Under the pieces are notes generated by a model. It was not told the DNA's origin. It worked only from the letters and a program-made list of their open reading frames with translations, and did not search any database. DNA of 64,000 nucleotides, from positions 1 to 64,000 of the forward strand of contig CAVSJA010000007.1 in NCBI GenBank assembly GCA_963728145.1, written 5' to 3'. Source of the DNA: CAVSJA01 sp963728145 (GTDB taxonomy: Bacteria > Bacteroidota > Bacteroidia > Chitinophagales > Chitinophagaceae). This document shows, one piece after another, positions 45,111 through 55,098 of the stretch (positions within the stretch are counted from its first letter, which is position 1; each line of letters starts with the position of its first letter). The position numbers and the translations under genes were made by a program.

Positions 45111-45274
45111 GGAATATTAGATTTAGTTTTCAGATGGTCAATGGATTCCAGCATCCAAAATAATAAACGCTGGAGATACTTACAAGAAACGCTGAAATGT
45201 TTTTTTTTGTGTGTGCAGTGGATAATTTTTCTGAAATCAATTGGATATGATGGCCTTATATAAGGGTAAATACG

Positions 45275-45721
45275 CTAGGAGAGTAGCATTTCTACGTGTT
45301 CAATACCATCTTCAAGATATATTGGTCCAGACACAATAAAACCCAATGATTCATAGAACTTTTGAAGGTATATCTGAGCACCTATTTGTATAGGTTGCTT
45401 ACCCCAAAGCTTATACGCAGATTCTATAGACTTGATCATAAGCTCTTTCCCAATCCCGGAACGCCGGTATTTTGGCGAGGTAACCACCCTTCCGATGGAG
45501 GGTTTATCATAGCTTATATCTTTCGGAACAAGTCTGGTATAAGCAGCCAGTTCATCTCCGATCCAACCCATAAAATGATACGATTTTTGGTCCTTATCAT
45601 CCGCATCCTGGAACACACAATTCTGTTCAACGATGAATACCTCAATCCGTAATCTTAATATTGCATACAGTTCGTTGACGCTTAACTGATCAAATGATTT
45701 GCAGATCCATTGAGTTGGCAT
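45275..45721 (-). CDS. ElaA-like GNAT acetyltransferase
   Basis: From the Met at 45721 the protein is 148 residues: CKSFDQLSVNELYAILRLRI, EVFIVEQNCVFQDADDKD, AAYTRLVPKDISYDKPSIGR, VVTSPKYRRSGIGKELM (acetyl-CoA loop) and AQIYLQKFYESLGFIVSGP. These are the ElaA family signatures. The acceptor is unknown. It is divergent from the PhyH-like gene with about 36 bp between starts. Confidence 0.88.
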   Translation of the reverse strand: MPTQWICKSFDQLSVNELYAILRLRIEVFIVEQNCVFQDADDKDQKSYHFMGWIGDELAAYTRLVPKDISYDKPSIGRVVTSPKYRRSGIGKELMIKSIESAYKLWGKQPIQIGAQIYLQKFYESLGFIVSGPIYLEDGIEHVEMLLS

Positions 45722-45757
45722 ATCCAAAATTCGATTAAATTTATTAAAATACGTTTT

Positions 45758-46645
45758 ATGCAAACAATAACTGATTTAAGCAGTGTGCATGAATTGATTA
45801 GTGATCTATTTCCAAAAAAGATCAATCGAAAGGATCTTGAAGAGTATAAATTAAGCAAAGAACAGATTGAATTTTTTAATGAGAATGGTTTTCTTGCCGG
45901 CATAAAGATGTTGGAAGATTGGCAAATAGAGCGATTGAAGAAAGAATTGGATGAAATCGCTGATCCTTCCCATCCATTACATCATTTGTATTACGAATTT
46001 CACTCCAACGAATCAACTGATCCATCAACGATCTTATTTCATGCTTTGGGAGCATGGAGGATCGCTGAAGGTTATCATGATGTTTTATGGAACCCGCGTT
46101 TCCTTGTTGCGGCCAGTCAATTGTTGGACAATCAACCCGTAAGGTTCTGGCATGATCAATTATTCTGCAAGCCTGCAAAGAAGGGTGGAGTTGTAGCATG
46201 GCACCAGGATTATTCTTACTGGACAAGAACAAAACCTGTCGCGCATCTTACCTGCTGGTGCGGATTGGATGATTCAACGGTGGAGAACGGTTGTTTACAA
46301 TATGTGCCAGGAAGTCATAAATGGGGCTTATTAAAAAAACCAGCTCTTGCGGGAGACCTTATGGGAATTGTGGATTATCTAAGTCCTGAACAGCAAAAGG
46401 AATTCAATCCTATTCCGGTTGAAACAAAAGCAGGTGAAGCGATATTCCATCATTCTTTAACGCTTCATGGATCCGGTGAAAATAAAAGTCAACAGGCACG
46501 TCGTGCATTTGTCATCAATGTATTTGCAGATGGAGTTCGTTCGGATGATGATCTTCCATTGCTGCAAGGCGTGCCGCCAGTTCCGAAAGGCGAGAAGATG
46601 CAAGGGCAGTTTTTTCCGTTGTTATACAATCCGAACGCGCAATAA
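45758..46645 (+). CDS. Phytanoyl-CoA dioxygenase (PhyH) family protein
   Basis: This is an Fe(II)/2-oxoglutarate oxygenase of 295 residues from the Met at 45758 (MQTITDLSSVHELISDLFPK). Iron ligands are visible in VVAWHQDYSYWTRTKPVAHL (His-x-Asp) and in AIFHHSLTLHGSGENKSQQARRAFVI (distal His and the Arg that binds 2-oxoglutarate). CLQYVPGSHKWGLL is typical for PhyH. The substrate is unknown. It is a single gene. Confidence 0.88.
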   Translation: MQTITDLSSVHELISDLFPKKINRKDLEEYKLSKEQIEFFNENGFLAGIKMLEDWQIERLKKELDEIADPSHPLHHLYYEFHSNESTDPSTILFHALGAWRIAEGYHDVLWNPRFLVAASQLLDNQPVRFWHDQLFCKPAKKGGVVAWHQDYSYWTRTKPVAHLTCWCGLDDSTVENGCLQYVPGSHKWGLLKKPALAGDLMGIVDYLSPEQQKEFNPIPVETKAGEAIFHHSLTLHGSGENKSQQARRAFVINVFADGVRSDDDLPLLQGVPPVPKGEKMQGQFFPLLYNPNAQ

Positions 46646-46671
46646 GACTACGGTCATTTGTTTCTGGCATC

Positions 46672-46925
46672 ACGATTTTCACAGGTAGCCCCTACGGGGC
46701 ATGTTCATCATTTCTAATTTTTTGCTACAAACAGGTAGCCGCTACGCGGCATTCGTACCGAGCTCTTAAACAACTATCATTAATGAGTCAAAGCGAGACT
46801 CATTCGAGATTTACCGTAATTAAGCAATCAATCGCCAATATTTTGCCGCGTAGCGGCTACCTGTTTGTAGCAACGGGATTAAACGCGATTCCCGTGCCCC
46901 GTAGGGGGCTACCTGTGAAAATCGG
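46672..46925. repeat. Nested palindromic element with four ACAGGTAGCC units
   Basis: GATTTTCACAGGTAGCCCCT (46673 on) is mirrored by GGGGGCTACCTGTGAAAATC (about 46903-46922). Inside, TGCTACAAACAGGTAGCCGC is mirrored by GCGGCTACCTGTTTGTAGCA (about 46852-46871). Each unit ends in its own small hairpin (CCCTACGGGG, CCGCTACGCGG). It lies between convergent phyH and rarA. There is no ORF of note. Confidence 0.85.
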
Positions 46926-46951
46926 GTTGGTTGAAACTTGTAAATGTTATT

Positions 46952-48229
46952 TCAATATTGATACTTGTCTCCCCAGAGCGATTTCAAAAATTTTCGAAGT
47001 TCTTCTTCTCTAGGATTTTTTCCGGGATCATAGAATTTGTTGCCTGAGAGAATGGAGGGTAGGTATTCTTGTTGGGAGAAATTGTTTTCGTACTCATGTG
47101 AGTATTGATAACCCTTTCCGTAATCGAGACTTTTCATTAATCGCGTTGGCGCATTACGAATATGCAAGGGCACAGGTTGATCACCGTGTTGTTTAACTGC
47201 AGACATTGCAGCCCCGATTGCAACCGTAGAAGAATTGCTTTTGGGTGAGGATGCCAGGTAGATTGCACATTGCGACAGAATAAGGCTTGATTCAGGATAC
47301 CCGATCTTATTTACCGCTTCAAAACTTGAATTCGCCAATACCAATGCAGTGGGATTTGCATTACCGATGTCTTCACTGGCTAGAATTACCAGTCTTCTTG
47401 CAATGAATTTTACATCTTCCCCACCTTCAATCATTCGTGCCAACCAATAAACTGCAGCGTTGGGATCGCTTCCACGAATTGATTTTATAAACGCTGAGAT
47501 GATGTCATAATGCTGCTCGCCACTTTTATCATAAAGCGCAATCCTCTTTTGAGCAACATCCATCACCAGTTCATCTGTGACTATAAGTTTTTGTTTTCCC
47601 TTTGACTCAGCATTCATAACGATCTCCAGGAGGTTTAGCAATTTTCTCGCATCTCCTCCGGATAAATTGATCATTGCGGCCGTTTCTTTTAAGTCAATAT
47701 TCTTTTCTTTAAGAATGAGATCTGTTTCCAATGCATGATTCAATAATTGAATCATGTCTTTTTCCTGCAAAGGCTTCAATACATAAACCAATGTTCGGCT
47801 GAGCAAGGCACTATTTACTTCAAACGATGGATTCTCTGTTGTTGCGCCGATAAGCGTAATGATTCCTTTTTCAACTGCGCCGAGCAGGGCATCCTGTTGT
47901 CCTTTGTTGAAGCGATGGATCTCATCAATGAACAGAATAACTCCATCTTGTGATTTTGCCTGCTCAATCACTTCGCGAACTTCTTTCACGCCGCTGCTGA
48001 TCGCACTTAGGGTATAAAATGGAACTTTAAGTGTGTTGGCAATGATATGAGCGATAGTAGTCTTTCCGCTTCCTGGCGGTCCCCAAAGAATCATCGAGGG
48101 AACTTTACCATTTTCAATGCTGGTCCTTAGTATGCTGAATTTACCGGTAAGATGCTCCTGACCAACCAGATCATCTAATTTAACAGGTCTTAATCTTTCA
48201 GCAAGTGGAGTCTGTTCCGGACGCATCAC
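46952..48229 (-). CDS. rarA: Replication-associated recombination protein A (MgsA/RarA)
   Basis: This AAA+ ATPase acts at stalled replication forks. The 425 residues have RPVKLDDLVGQEHLTGK, Walker A GPPGSGKTTIAHIIA (50-57), the Walker B region ILFIDEIHRFNKGQQDALL, sensor ATTENPSFEVNSALLSR, SGGDARKLLNLLEI, and the C-terminal RarA part SIRGSDPNAAVYWLARMIEG...QYSHEYENNFSQQEYLP. The frame is intact. It is divergent from the protease gene. Confidence 0.95.
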   Translation of the reverse strand: MMRPEQTPLAERLRPVKLDDLVGQEHLTGKFSILRTSIENGKVPSMILWGPPGSGKTTIAHIIANTLKVPFYTLSAISSGVKEVREVIEQAKSQDGVILFIDEIHRFNKGQQDALLGAVEKGIITLIGATTENPSFEVNSALLSRTLVYVLKPLQEKDMIQLLNHALETDLILKEKNIDLKETAAMINLSGGDARKLLNLLEIVMNAESKGKQKLIVTDELVMDVAQKRIALYDKSGEQHYDIISAFIKSIRGSDPNAAVYWLARMIEGGEDVKFIARRLVILASEDIGNANPTALVLANSSFEAVNKIGYPESSLILSQCAIYLASSPKSNSSTVAIGAAMSAVKQHGDQPVPLHIRNAPTRLMKSLDYGKGYQYSHEYENNFSQQEYLPSILSGNKFYDPGKNPREEELRKFLKSLWGDKYQY

Positions 48230-48295
48230 CTATTTTTGCAGACAATACTACAATAAGTTTACGTTTTTTAGCATATAGACTACATGTCCAATAGT

Positions 48296-49663
48296 ATGAA
48301 AATAGGATTGAGGGGTTTGATTGGCCTTTGCTGGCTGGCTTATCTTGGAAGCGCTACAGCCCAGGAACTTACCGTTGCACAGCAGTATAGCAGAAACAGG
48401 GCAGCGGTCGTGATGATCCGCACTGATATTTCCGCAACAGTGAATGTCAGCCAGGTCACAATAAACAATTTAGCTTTTAACAGATTATTGGATTCGATCC
48501 AGCGAATCACTCCTGATAGCGGAAGACTGAGTTCCGAGCAGCAGTTGGATATTGTTTTACGCGAATTCAACAACAAGGCAAAGAGTTATTTCAAGAGTAC
48601 CTTTAATTATTTCCGTCATCAACAAAAAATATCTGCAAGAGGCACTGGTTTTATAATAACCGGGGATGGATACGTTGTCACCAATTGCCATGTGGTGGAT
48701 GAAGACGATGCTTTTATCAAACGCCGCTTCATCTTATCAGCATTCCGCGAGATCACGGAAACAAATATCAAAGCAATCGAATCTGCATGGGCGGTAAAAT
48801 TTTCTGATCAGCAAAGGAGTACACTATTCAGAACGTTTGCCAATGTGTATTCTCAGATCATGCCGATCACATTGGAGAACCTGAAGAAGGACGTATTTGT
48901 ACTGGTAACCGAAGAGAAAAAAAATCCGGGCACAATCATTAAAGATATCCCCGCTGAAATAAAGGTTATGGGTCAATCCATGCCTGGCAAGGACCTGGCC
49001 ATATTGAAGATGAATGGAGATAAGGAATTTCCTACAATCAGAATATCATCCTCTGACGAGGTACAGGTCGGGCGTGAAGTTTATGTTTATGGCTTTCCTG
49101 CCGCGGTAACTAACAATGAATTTCTGTCGGAACAAACAGTCCTCGAACCTACTTTAACCAAGGGAATCATCAGCGCCCTGAAAATATCAATCAAGGGCTG
49201 GCCGGTGATACAAATGGATGCGAATATCAATCATGGAAACAGCGGCGGACCTGTTTGCAATGAAAACGGGGAAGTGATTGGCATTACTACTTTTGGAAGC
49301 CTGGATGACAATGCGCGAACGCTTGCTCCTGGATTGAATTTTGCCATCCCAACGCTCGTACTCAGGGAATTTTTATTAGAGGAAGAAGTGAAACCTCATC
49401 AGAGCAAGGCCACGCTTGAATTTAATAAGGCTATCGGTTTTTTTGAGAAAGCTTATTATTCACGTGCATTGCGTCGTTTTAAAAAATTGAGTAAATCAAA
49501 TCCTGGTTATCCAGGTATCTACGGCTATATCAATCGCTCCGAACAATATATAAAAGATGGGAAGGACCAACGGCCTGGAGTAGCCGCGTGGATCGGCGTT
49601 TTCTCAATTATTATTATTGGTGCCGGGTATTTTTTCTTTGTATACGGAGAGCGCGAGGGTTGA
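48296..49663 (+). CDS. S1C-type serine protease with C-terminal membrane anchor
   Basis: An N-terminal signal (MKIGLRGLIGLCWLAYLGSA) leads into a trypsin-like domain. Numbered from the alternative Met at 48284, the catalytic residues are His136 (VVTNCHVVDE), Asp237 (GKDLAILKM) and Ser320 (NHGNSGGPV). The region between His and Asp is long. A helical, TPR-like segment (FNKAIGFFEKAYYSRALRRF) follows, then one membrane helix near the end (AAWIGVFSIIIIGAGYFFFV). There is no PDZ domain. It probably works in the periplasm as an anchored HtrA-like protease. Its substrate is unknown. Confidence 0.85.
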   Translation: MKIGLRGLIGLCWLAYLGSATAQELTVAQQYSRNRAAVVMIRTDISATVNVSQVTINNLAFNRLLDSIQRITPDSGRLSSEQQLDIVLREFNNKAKSYFKSTFNYFRHQQKISARGTGFIITGDGYVVTNCHVVDEDDAFIKRRFILSAFREITETNIKAIESAWAVKFSDQQRSTLFRTFANVYSQIMPITLENLKKDVFVLVTEEKKNPGTIIKDIPAEIKVMGQSMPGKDLAILKMNGDKEFPTIRISSSDEVQVGREVYVYGFPAAVTNNEFLSEQTVLEPTLTKGIISALKISIKGWPVIQMDANINHGNSGGPVCNENGEVIGITTFGSLDDNARTLAPGLNFAIPTLVLREFLLEEEVKPHQSKATLEFNKAIGFFEKAYYSRALRRFKKLSKSNPGYPGIYGYINRSEQYIKDGKDQRPGVAAWIGVFSIIIIGAGYFFFVYGEREG

Positions 49664-49722
49664 TGAGGTTGATGAGGTTGATGAGGTTGACAGGGTTGGC
49701 AGGGTTGACAGGGTTGATTGGG
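49660..49722. repeat. 9-bp tandem repeat GTTGATGAG / GTTGACAGG
   Basis: Seven units of 9 bp begin at the stop codon of the protease gene (GTTGATGAG three times, then GTTGACAGG, GTTGGCAGG, GTTGACAGG, GTTGATTGG). The complementary type (TCAACCTTA) occurs at 23969 and 43398. Confidence 0.85.
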
Positions 49723-49768
49723 AGATTGGGTAGTTCAAGAGTTTTGTCGAAAAAATCCTTCGGATTCG

Positions 49769-50644
49769 TTATTTCACATTTGCATCAAGAAAGGCCTTGA
49801 TCTGGTTAAAGCTGTCTTCCAGGCTTGAACCTATCCATCCATGTGCTTCATTCGCATAAAAAATATAACTGGTAGGTACACGGTTGGCATCAAGCTTTGC
49901 TTTAAGCATTTCTGCCTGCGAAACAGGTACCAACGGATCCCGGCCACCCTGTAACAGGAGTGTTGCAGAACTTTGCGCATTTACATAGTTGGTTGGACTG
50001 CTTTGCATATAAAGACCGGGATTTAACACTGGCGTAGTACCGGTAACATTTTGCAGCATTACCGGCGTATAGGCGCCTGGTGGATTATTGTATAGTGCAA
50101 AAAGATCCGTGGGTCCAAAAAATGAAACCACTGCGTTTGCCCGGTAGGGTACTGGATGCTTGTACGAATGCAATAAGGCGAGATGAGCACCCGCGCTTAA
50201 ACCCAACAAAACATACTTTTGACGATATCCATAATTATCAGCATTATTCATTAAATACACAACAGCTTTTTTAATATCTTCTTCCTGTGCAGGAAAAAGA
50301 TTTTGTCCATTCTTTGCCAGTCGGTAGTTAATATTTGCAATTGCGTAGTCGGGAAGTCTTGCCTGTATTGCGCTTACATATCCGTTTAAATCTTTCTTAT
50401 CTCCATCTGACCAGCCACCACCATGTACAATGATTATTAGTTTAGTCGTTGCCTGAGTTCGGTTATCCGGCAAGTAGAGATCGAGTGTTTGGCTTGGATC
50501 CCCGCCATAAGCAAGCTCGGTCTTAACCTCAGCATCATAGTCAACGCTGTTTCCATCTTTTTTACAGGAAAACGAAAGGACGAATAAAATAAATAGCGGA
50601 ATTATTCTTGTAAACAAAGGGTAAATAGGATTTACGCTGCGCAT
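49769..50644 (-). CDS. Lipoprotein esterase/lipase of the alpha/beta hydrolase fold
   Basis: The 291 residues begin with a lipoprotein signal (LFTRIIPLFILFVLSFSCKK, lipobox Cys27). The oxyanion motif HGGGWSDGD (74 on), nucleophile Ser150 in LLGLSAGAHLALLHSY, the acid in QGGRDPLVPVSQAEML and the His in NEAHGW follow the BD-FAE/hormone-sensitive-lipase-like layout. It is probably an outer-membrane or periplasmic carboxylesterase. The substrate is unknown. Confidence 0.88.
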   Translation of the reverse strand: MRSVNPIYPLFTRIIPLFILFVLSFSCKKDGNSVDYDAEVKTELAYGGDPSQTLDLYLPDNRTQATTKLIIIVHGGGWSDGDKKDLNGYVSAIQARLPDYAIANINYRLAKNGQNLFPAQEEDIKKAVVYLMNNADNYGYRQKYVLLGLSAGAHLALLHSYKHPVPYRANAVVSFFGPTDLFALYNNPPGAYTPVMLQNVTGTTPVLNPGLYMQSSPTNYVNAQSSATLLLQGGRDPLVPVSQAEMLKAKLDANRVPTSYIFYANEAHGWIGSSLEDSFNQIKAFLDANVK

Positions 50645-50861
50645 ATTGTTTTCATTTTTTGATGTTGTTGGTAGGGGTCCCCGCTTGGTTTCATAAGGTC
50701 GTTAGACCATGAATTCATTCCGCGGGGAGGAGATTAGATAATAACAATACGGTTGGTTTGGGCAGGGAGTTGGCCAAAGGGGATGCTTAACAACTTCAAA
50801 TTTCAGGCCGTTATCATTATTGGTGGACAAAATTTCGAAGCCTGGCCCAATTTCAGGGAAA

Positions 50862-51362
50862 TCAGCTCTTAGTTTCATCTTTGAACTCCCTGACCCATGT
50901 TTCTTCGCTGTTGCTGTAGATTTCCTTCCGCAATTTGTACATGGAGTAAATGAGGTATAGGTGGATCAGAAAAATCAGGGTGCTATGAAACAAAAGAAAG
51001 TAATAGTAAATTTTCGATGTACCTAAACTAACAAATTCACGCTCAGTAATTACGTTAACCCATCCCCAGTCAGTTATGGCCTTAGCAAATAACACGGCAA
51101 TCAGAAGAAAATTCAGGAGAAAAAGATAGTTAAACCATCTTTTTCGTGTGGTCGACAACGGTGTTTCGGGGAAATTGTAATTGACCACTGTAAAACCCAG
51201 CGTTACAAAAGCGAGCATTAGCCCGTAAGTGAAAATATCAAGAATTGGAAAGAGAAATCGTTCCGCAAAGAATAATGCTGCGAAAGAAGTGAACGTTTTA
51301 AAGGTTACAAAGATGAGCTGCAGGACCGCAATGGCTTTGAATATTTTCCAACGGATGGGCAT
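50862..51362 (-). CDS. Four-helix membrane protein of unknown function
   Basis: The protein has 166 residues with about four hydrophobic segments (AVLQLIFVTFKTFTSFAALF, GLMLAFVTLGFTVVNY, WFNYLFLLNFLLIAVLFAKA, YYYFLLFHSTLIFLIHLYLI) and a charged C-terminus (ETWVREFKDETKS). I recognise no family. It lies 18 bp after the next membrane protein gene (51381-51890) and is probably transcribed with it. Confidence 0.65.
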   Translation of the reverse strand: MPIRWKIFKAIAVLQLIFVTFKTFTSFAALFFAERFLFPILDIFTYGLMLAFVTLGFTVVNYNFPETPLSTTRKRWFNYLFLLNFLLIAVLFAKAITDWGWVNVITEREFVSLGTSKIYYYFLLFHSTLIFLIHLYLIYSMYKLRKEIYSNSEETWVREFKDETKS

Positions 51363-51380
51363 AGGGTATCAAATATAAGG

Positions 51381-51890
51381 CTACTCGAAGCTTTTTAGCA
51401 AGAATGAGGCGTGGTTTTTCTTTATGCGTGCAACGAAATGATAACCGGCAATTAATTGAATGGGCATAATAATTACAAGTAAAAGGTAAACAACAAGAAA
51501 GATTATTCCCTGAATACTCTGACGTATTGAGTTTTGCCGTTGCTCGTCTTCTAATATCATAATGATCAGTGCAGCAATTCCGAAAGCAAGAAAAGCAAAA
51601 CTGATCCAGGCAATCACAGACACAATTTGAAATATGATCCTAATACTCCACCGAACTTCTTTATCGGGGTATTGATTAATGCAAATCGAATACAGGATTG
51701 CAGTATGCAACATGATAGGTGATAATACAAGAATAATCATAAGTATCATTACCGTGTCCCTGGATGAATAATTAAGTAGCCCTTGTCTGCGTAAGATCAG
51801 TACGATCACACTTACTAAAAGAATAAACGTAATTGAAAGGATTGTTTTAACCCGCATGGCTAGCCCGTTATGATAATTTTCGGATTTCAA
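51381..51890 (-). CDS. Membrane protein of unknown function, paralog of the 58843 protein
   Basis: Up to 169 residues (Met at 51857 is an alternative start) with four membrane helices. The segments PDKEVRWSIRIIFQIVSVIAW and MPIQLIAGYHFVARIKKNHA align with PQKEVPRSFFISFHIVSVFAW-like and MPFQLMAAYKLLSMIQENHK in the gene at 58843-59340, and both end LLxSF(E/N). No function is known. The two paralogs flank the kinase region on the same strand. Confidence 0.7.
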   Translation of the reverse strand: MKSENYHNGLAMRVKTILSITFILLVSVIVLILRRQGLLNYSSRDTVMILMIILVLSPIMLHTAILYSICINQYPDKEVRWSIRIIFQIVSVIAWISFAFLAFGIAALIIMILEDEQRQNSIRQSIQGIIFLVVYLLLVIIMPIQLIAGYHFVARIKKNHASFLLKSFE

Positions 51891-52050
51891 ATATTTTGAT
51901 TAGAACAATTGAAAGGATGTAAACTAAAATTAAATTAAGAAACTAATCGAAACTTTCCAGTAACTTATTCTTATGATTTTTAAGGATATTCAAGGAAGCT
52001 TCTTAATTCTCAATCTGTATCCATTTCCCGACAAATAAGTATTTTTAAGT

Positions 52051-55035
52051 ATGCGGTGTGTGATTGCTTTATTGTGGCTGGCTGCCCTCCTTCCCGAACC
52101 GATTTATCTACTGGCTCAGCAATACCCCTTTGTCCATTACACTCCAAAAGATGGTCTGGTTAGCGCACGCGCCCGACAAATGTTCCAGGACAGTAAGGGC
52201 CGGTTATACATAGCTACTTTCGGGGGATTAAGCGTATTCGACGGTGCCCGGTTTACCAATTACACCATTGAAAATGGACTAGCAGCGAATGTTGTCAACG
52301 ATGTTATGGAAATGGGTGATGATTCCATTTGGATCATGCCTAATTTGAATAAGGTCCATTGCCTGGTAGGGGGAAAGTTGAAGGATATCGTTCCCTCAGA
52401 TGGGTTTAGCCCAACTATTAATAAATTAATCAAAGCCAGTAATAATTATTATTACGCCCTTGCCGATGAAGGATTGTTTCGTCTTGAGAATAATCGCTTC
52501 GTAAAGATCAACCTGGATGTTGGGAATGGGCGGGATATAAACAAATATTTCAGCCGGGGATGTGAAATCGATGGCAAGATATTTATGGTTACGGATCCGA
52601 CATTTGGTTCCTTTCCTTCTCCGTCCTATCTGATAATACATGATCTAAACACCGGCAAAACCATTATCAGTAAAAAACCTCCCGAGGTTTATGAGCTTAT
52701 TGCGTCGCCGCAAAAGGATATACTTGTTTGTACAAATGAAGGATTAAAAAGCCTGGACAAATCAGCACTCGAGCGCGGAGAAATTTCCTTCGCTGTCCCT
52801 CCTTTTCCATATCAATTGGCAAAAGATAAAATTGCACATGCTCTCTACTATGATGACCAGCAGAATTTTTGGCTGGCAATACAGGACGGCGTTTATAAAA
52901 TTGACCAGCAGGGTCGGGGAAAACTCTATACAATAGCTAACGGTTTATCGGTAAACCGGCAGCATTCCCTGTTTCAGGATAACGAAAAGATAATGTGGTT
53001 TGTCAATGACCAAACTGGAATCAGCAAACTATCAAATCCGCAATTTGAATTTTATCCTCAGATGAAACCTGGATTTACTGCATTCGATCTCTATACAGAC
53101 AACCAAAATGACACGGTTTGGTTTGTAGATCAGCTTCAGAGAAAGCTAATCATGCAATATCCAAACGGTTTAAAAGAGTATTCAATCAACATTAAATCCA
53201 ATTGGTTATTCAGATTTATTCCAGGGATTAATAAGAATTTTCTCACCGGTTATTTTGAATTATATCAATTTGACGGGAAAAAGAAAAAGGAAATAAACCC
53301 TCATTTGATCAAGACTTACCGGGATTCAATGCAGGGCGTACCAACAGTCAACTTTCCTTTACCGGATGGTTACGGAAACCTCCTGTTTTCTAATGACCAT
53401 ATCAATGTTGCCTTGCCAAATAGTAAACTGGTTTCTTACCCGCTTGGTTATTTTGGCGACCAGTTTGTTATTACTCCTGAAAGACATTTATGGATAACCT
53501 CCCGTGCAAAGAAGCTCTTTCTGTTCCGCATAAACCCTGGAGAACCTGACCATTACTTTGAATTATTGAAAGTTTACGATACAATTGTTCCAAACGGTCC
53601 GCGGTCTATTGCTCTGGACATTAACGGCAATTTATGGATCGGAACTCGTGATCTTGGATTATTTTGTTTTGCAGTTGACAAGCAATTCAATCTTACATTA
53701 AGACATCAGATAACAACTAAAACTGGGCTATCTGATAATTGCATCCTCTATTTACATGGAGATCATGCAGGCAATATCTGGGCTTGTTCCCCAGTGGGGC
53801 TGGATAAGGTCCAATTAAAAAATCGAAACTGGGTTGTTGAGAATATTACACGTGGCAATAATATTTATCAAAATGTAGTGAAGATTAACAGCAACAAGCG
53901 TGGGGAACATTGGATACTGACGAGTTCTGGGATCATTAAAATTAATCCATCATCTGAAACCAGCCCTCAGTCTTTCCGGGCAAAAATTCTACTCGCTGAA
54001 GTAAGGGCTGGAAGAGATTCGATGGATGTTCTTATTGAAAACCCTAAAATTTTCTACAGCCAAAATGATTTAATGTTCAGATGGGCGGCTCCCACTTTTA
54101 TGGACGAAAAACAAACTCGTTACAGATACTGGCTCGAAGGAAGCAAGACTGATGATTGGAGTGAACCGTCCACAGAAGCTATGCTCAGATTTATCAACCT
54201 GGCTCCCGGAAAGTATGTATTCCATATTAAAGCAAATTTTCCCAATGGTTTATATCCGGATACGGAAACAAGATATTTATTTGAAATCCTTCCACCCTGG
54301 TGGCAAACCTGGTGGTTCAATGCATTGGTCATCATTGTTACGAGTGCTATCGCTGCTTTATTCGTGAGAAGTTATGTGAGGAAAAAACTGGAAAACCAAC
54401 GGCATATACTGGAAAAACGTCAGGCTATTGAAAAGGAAAGAAGACGTATCGCGAGTGATATGCACGATGATCTGGGTGCAGGACTCACTTCGATTCGTTT
54501 TCTCAGTGAAAAAGTAAAACAAAGTTCAGGAATTGATACCGCTAAAAAAGAAATTGGAAAAATCGCCAATATTTCCGGTGAATTGTTTGAAAACATGAAT
54601 GAAATCATTTGGGCCATGAATGAGAAAAATGATACGCTTGAAGATCTCTTATTTTATACGCGTACTTATGCCAAAGAATATTGCGAGGAAAATAAGCTTG
54701 AGTGCCTGGATAATTTTCCAGAAAACATTCCTGCTATTTTTGTAAGTGGTGAAGTACGCAGGAATATCTTCTTAACTATCAAAGAAAGTCTTCATAATGT
54801 CGTAAAGCATTCCGGAGCAACCCAGGTTGAACTTCAAGCCAACATAACGGATCAGGTAACTATAATGATTAAAGACAACGGTAAGGGTTACCCGCATGCC
54901 GAAAATGGTCATCAATCAGCTGGCAATGGTTTGATAAACATGCGAAGACGTATAGATTCCATAGGTGGTCAATTTGTAATGTCAAATGGCAAAGGTCTTT
55001 CTATTGTAATTAAAGTTCCTTTGCAAAAATTATGA
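52051..55035 (+). CDS. Hybrid-type sensor: beta-propeller, Y_Y_Y domain, HisKA_3 histidine kinase
   Basis: The 994 residues start with a signal/anchor (MRCVIALLWLAALLPEPIYL). Two-component-regulator propeller repeats follow (YTPKDGLVSARARQMFQDSK, GLSVFDGARFTNYTIENGLA, NGNLWIGTRDLGLFCF; about 25-640). Then come a Y_Y_Y domain (RYRYWLEGSKTDDWS, LAPGKYVFHIKA; about 670-750), one membrane helix (WWFNALVIIVTSAIAALFV), a HisKA_3 dimerisation domain with phosphorylatable His805 (IASDMHDDLGAGLTSIRFLS) and a HATPase (ESLHNVVKHSGATQVEL, DNGKGY, NGLINMRRRIDS). It has no receiver or DNA-binding domain of its own: the partner regulator is the next gene. Confidence 0.92.
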   Translation: MRCVIALLWLAALLPEPIYLLAQQYPFVHYTPKDGLVSARARQMFQDSKGRLYIATFGGLSVFDGARFTNYTIENGLAANVVNDVMEMGDDSIWIMPNLNKVHCLVGGKLKDIVPSDGFSPTINKLIKASNNYYYALADEGLFRLENNRFVKINLDVGNGRDINKYFSRGCEIDGKIFMVTDPTFGSFPSPSYLIIHDLNTGKTIISKKPPEVYELIASPQKDILVCTNEGLKSLDKSALERGEISFAVPPFPYQLAKDKIAHALYYDDQQNFWLAIQDGVYKIDQQGRGKLYTIANGLSVNRQHSLFQDNEKIMWFVNDQTGISKLSNPQFEFYPQMKPGFTAFDLYTDNQNDTVWFVDQLQRKLIMQYPNGLKEYSINIKSNWLFRFIPGINKNFLTGYFELYQFDGKKKKEINPHLIKTYRDSMQGVPTVNFPLPDGYGNLLFSNDHINVALPNSKLVSYPLGYFGDQFVITPERHLWITSRAKKLFLFRINPGEPDHYFELLKVYDTIVPNGPRSIALDINGNLWIGTRDLGLFCFAVDKQFNLTLRHQITTKTGLSDNCILYLHGDHAGNIWACSPVGLDKVQLKNRNWVVENITRGNNIYQNVVKINSNKRGEHWILTSSGIIKINPSSETSPQSFRAKILLAEVRAGRDSMDVLIENPKIFYSQNDLMFRWAAPTFMDEKQTRYRYWLEGSKTDDWSEPSTEAMLRFINLAPGKYVFHIKANFPNGLYPDTETRYLFEILPPWWQTWWFNALVIIVTSAIAALFVRSYVRKKLENQRHILEKRQAIEKERRRIASDMHDDLGAGLTSIRFLSEKVKQSSGIDTAKKEIGKIANISGELFENMNEIIWAMNEKNDTLEDLLFYTRTYAKEYCEENKLECLDNFPENIPAIFVSGEVRRNIFLTIKESLHNVVKHSGATQVELQANITDQVTIMIKDNGKGYPHAENGHQSAGNGLINMRRRIDSIGGQFVMSNGKGLSIVIKVPLQKL

Positions 55036-55098
55036 ACCTGAAACAATTTAGTACGTTTGTTCTATTGTCCAGGAAGGCAGGATATTTATTTTCATATT

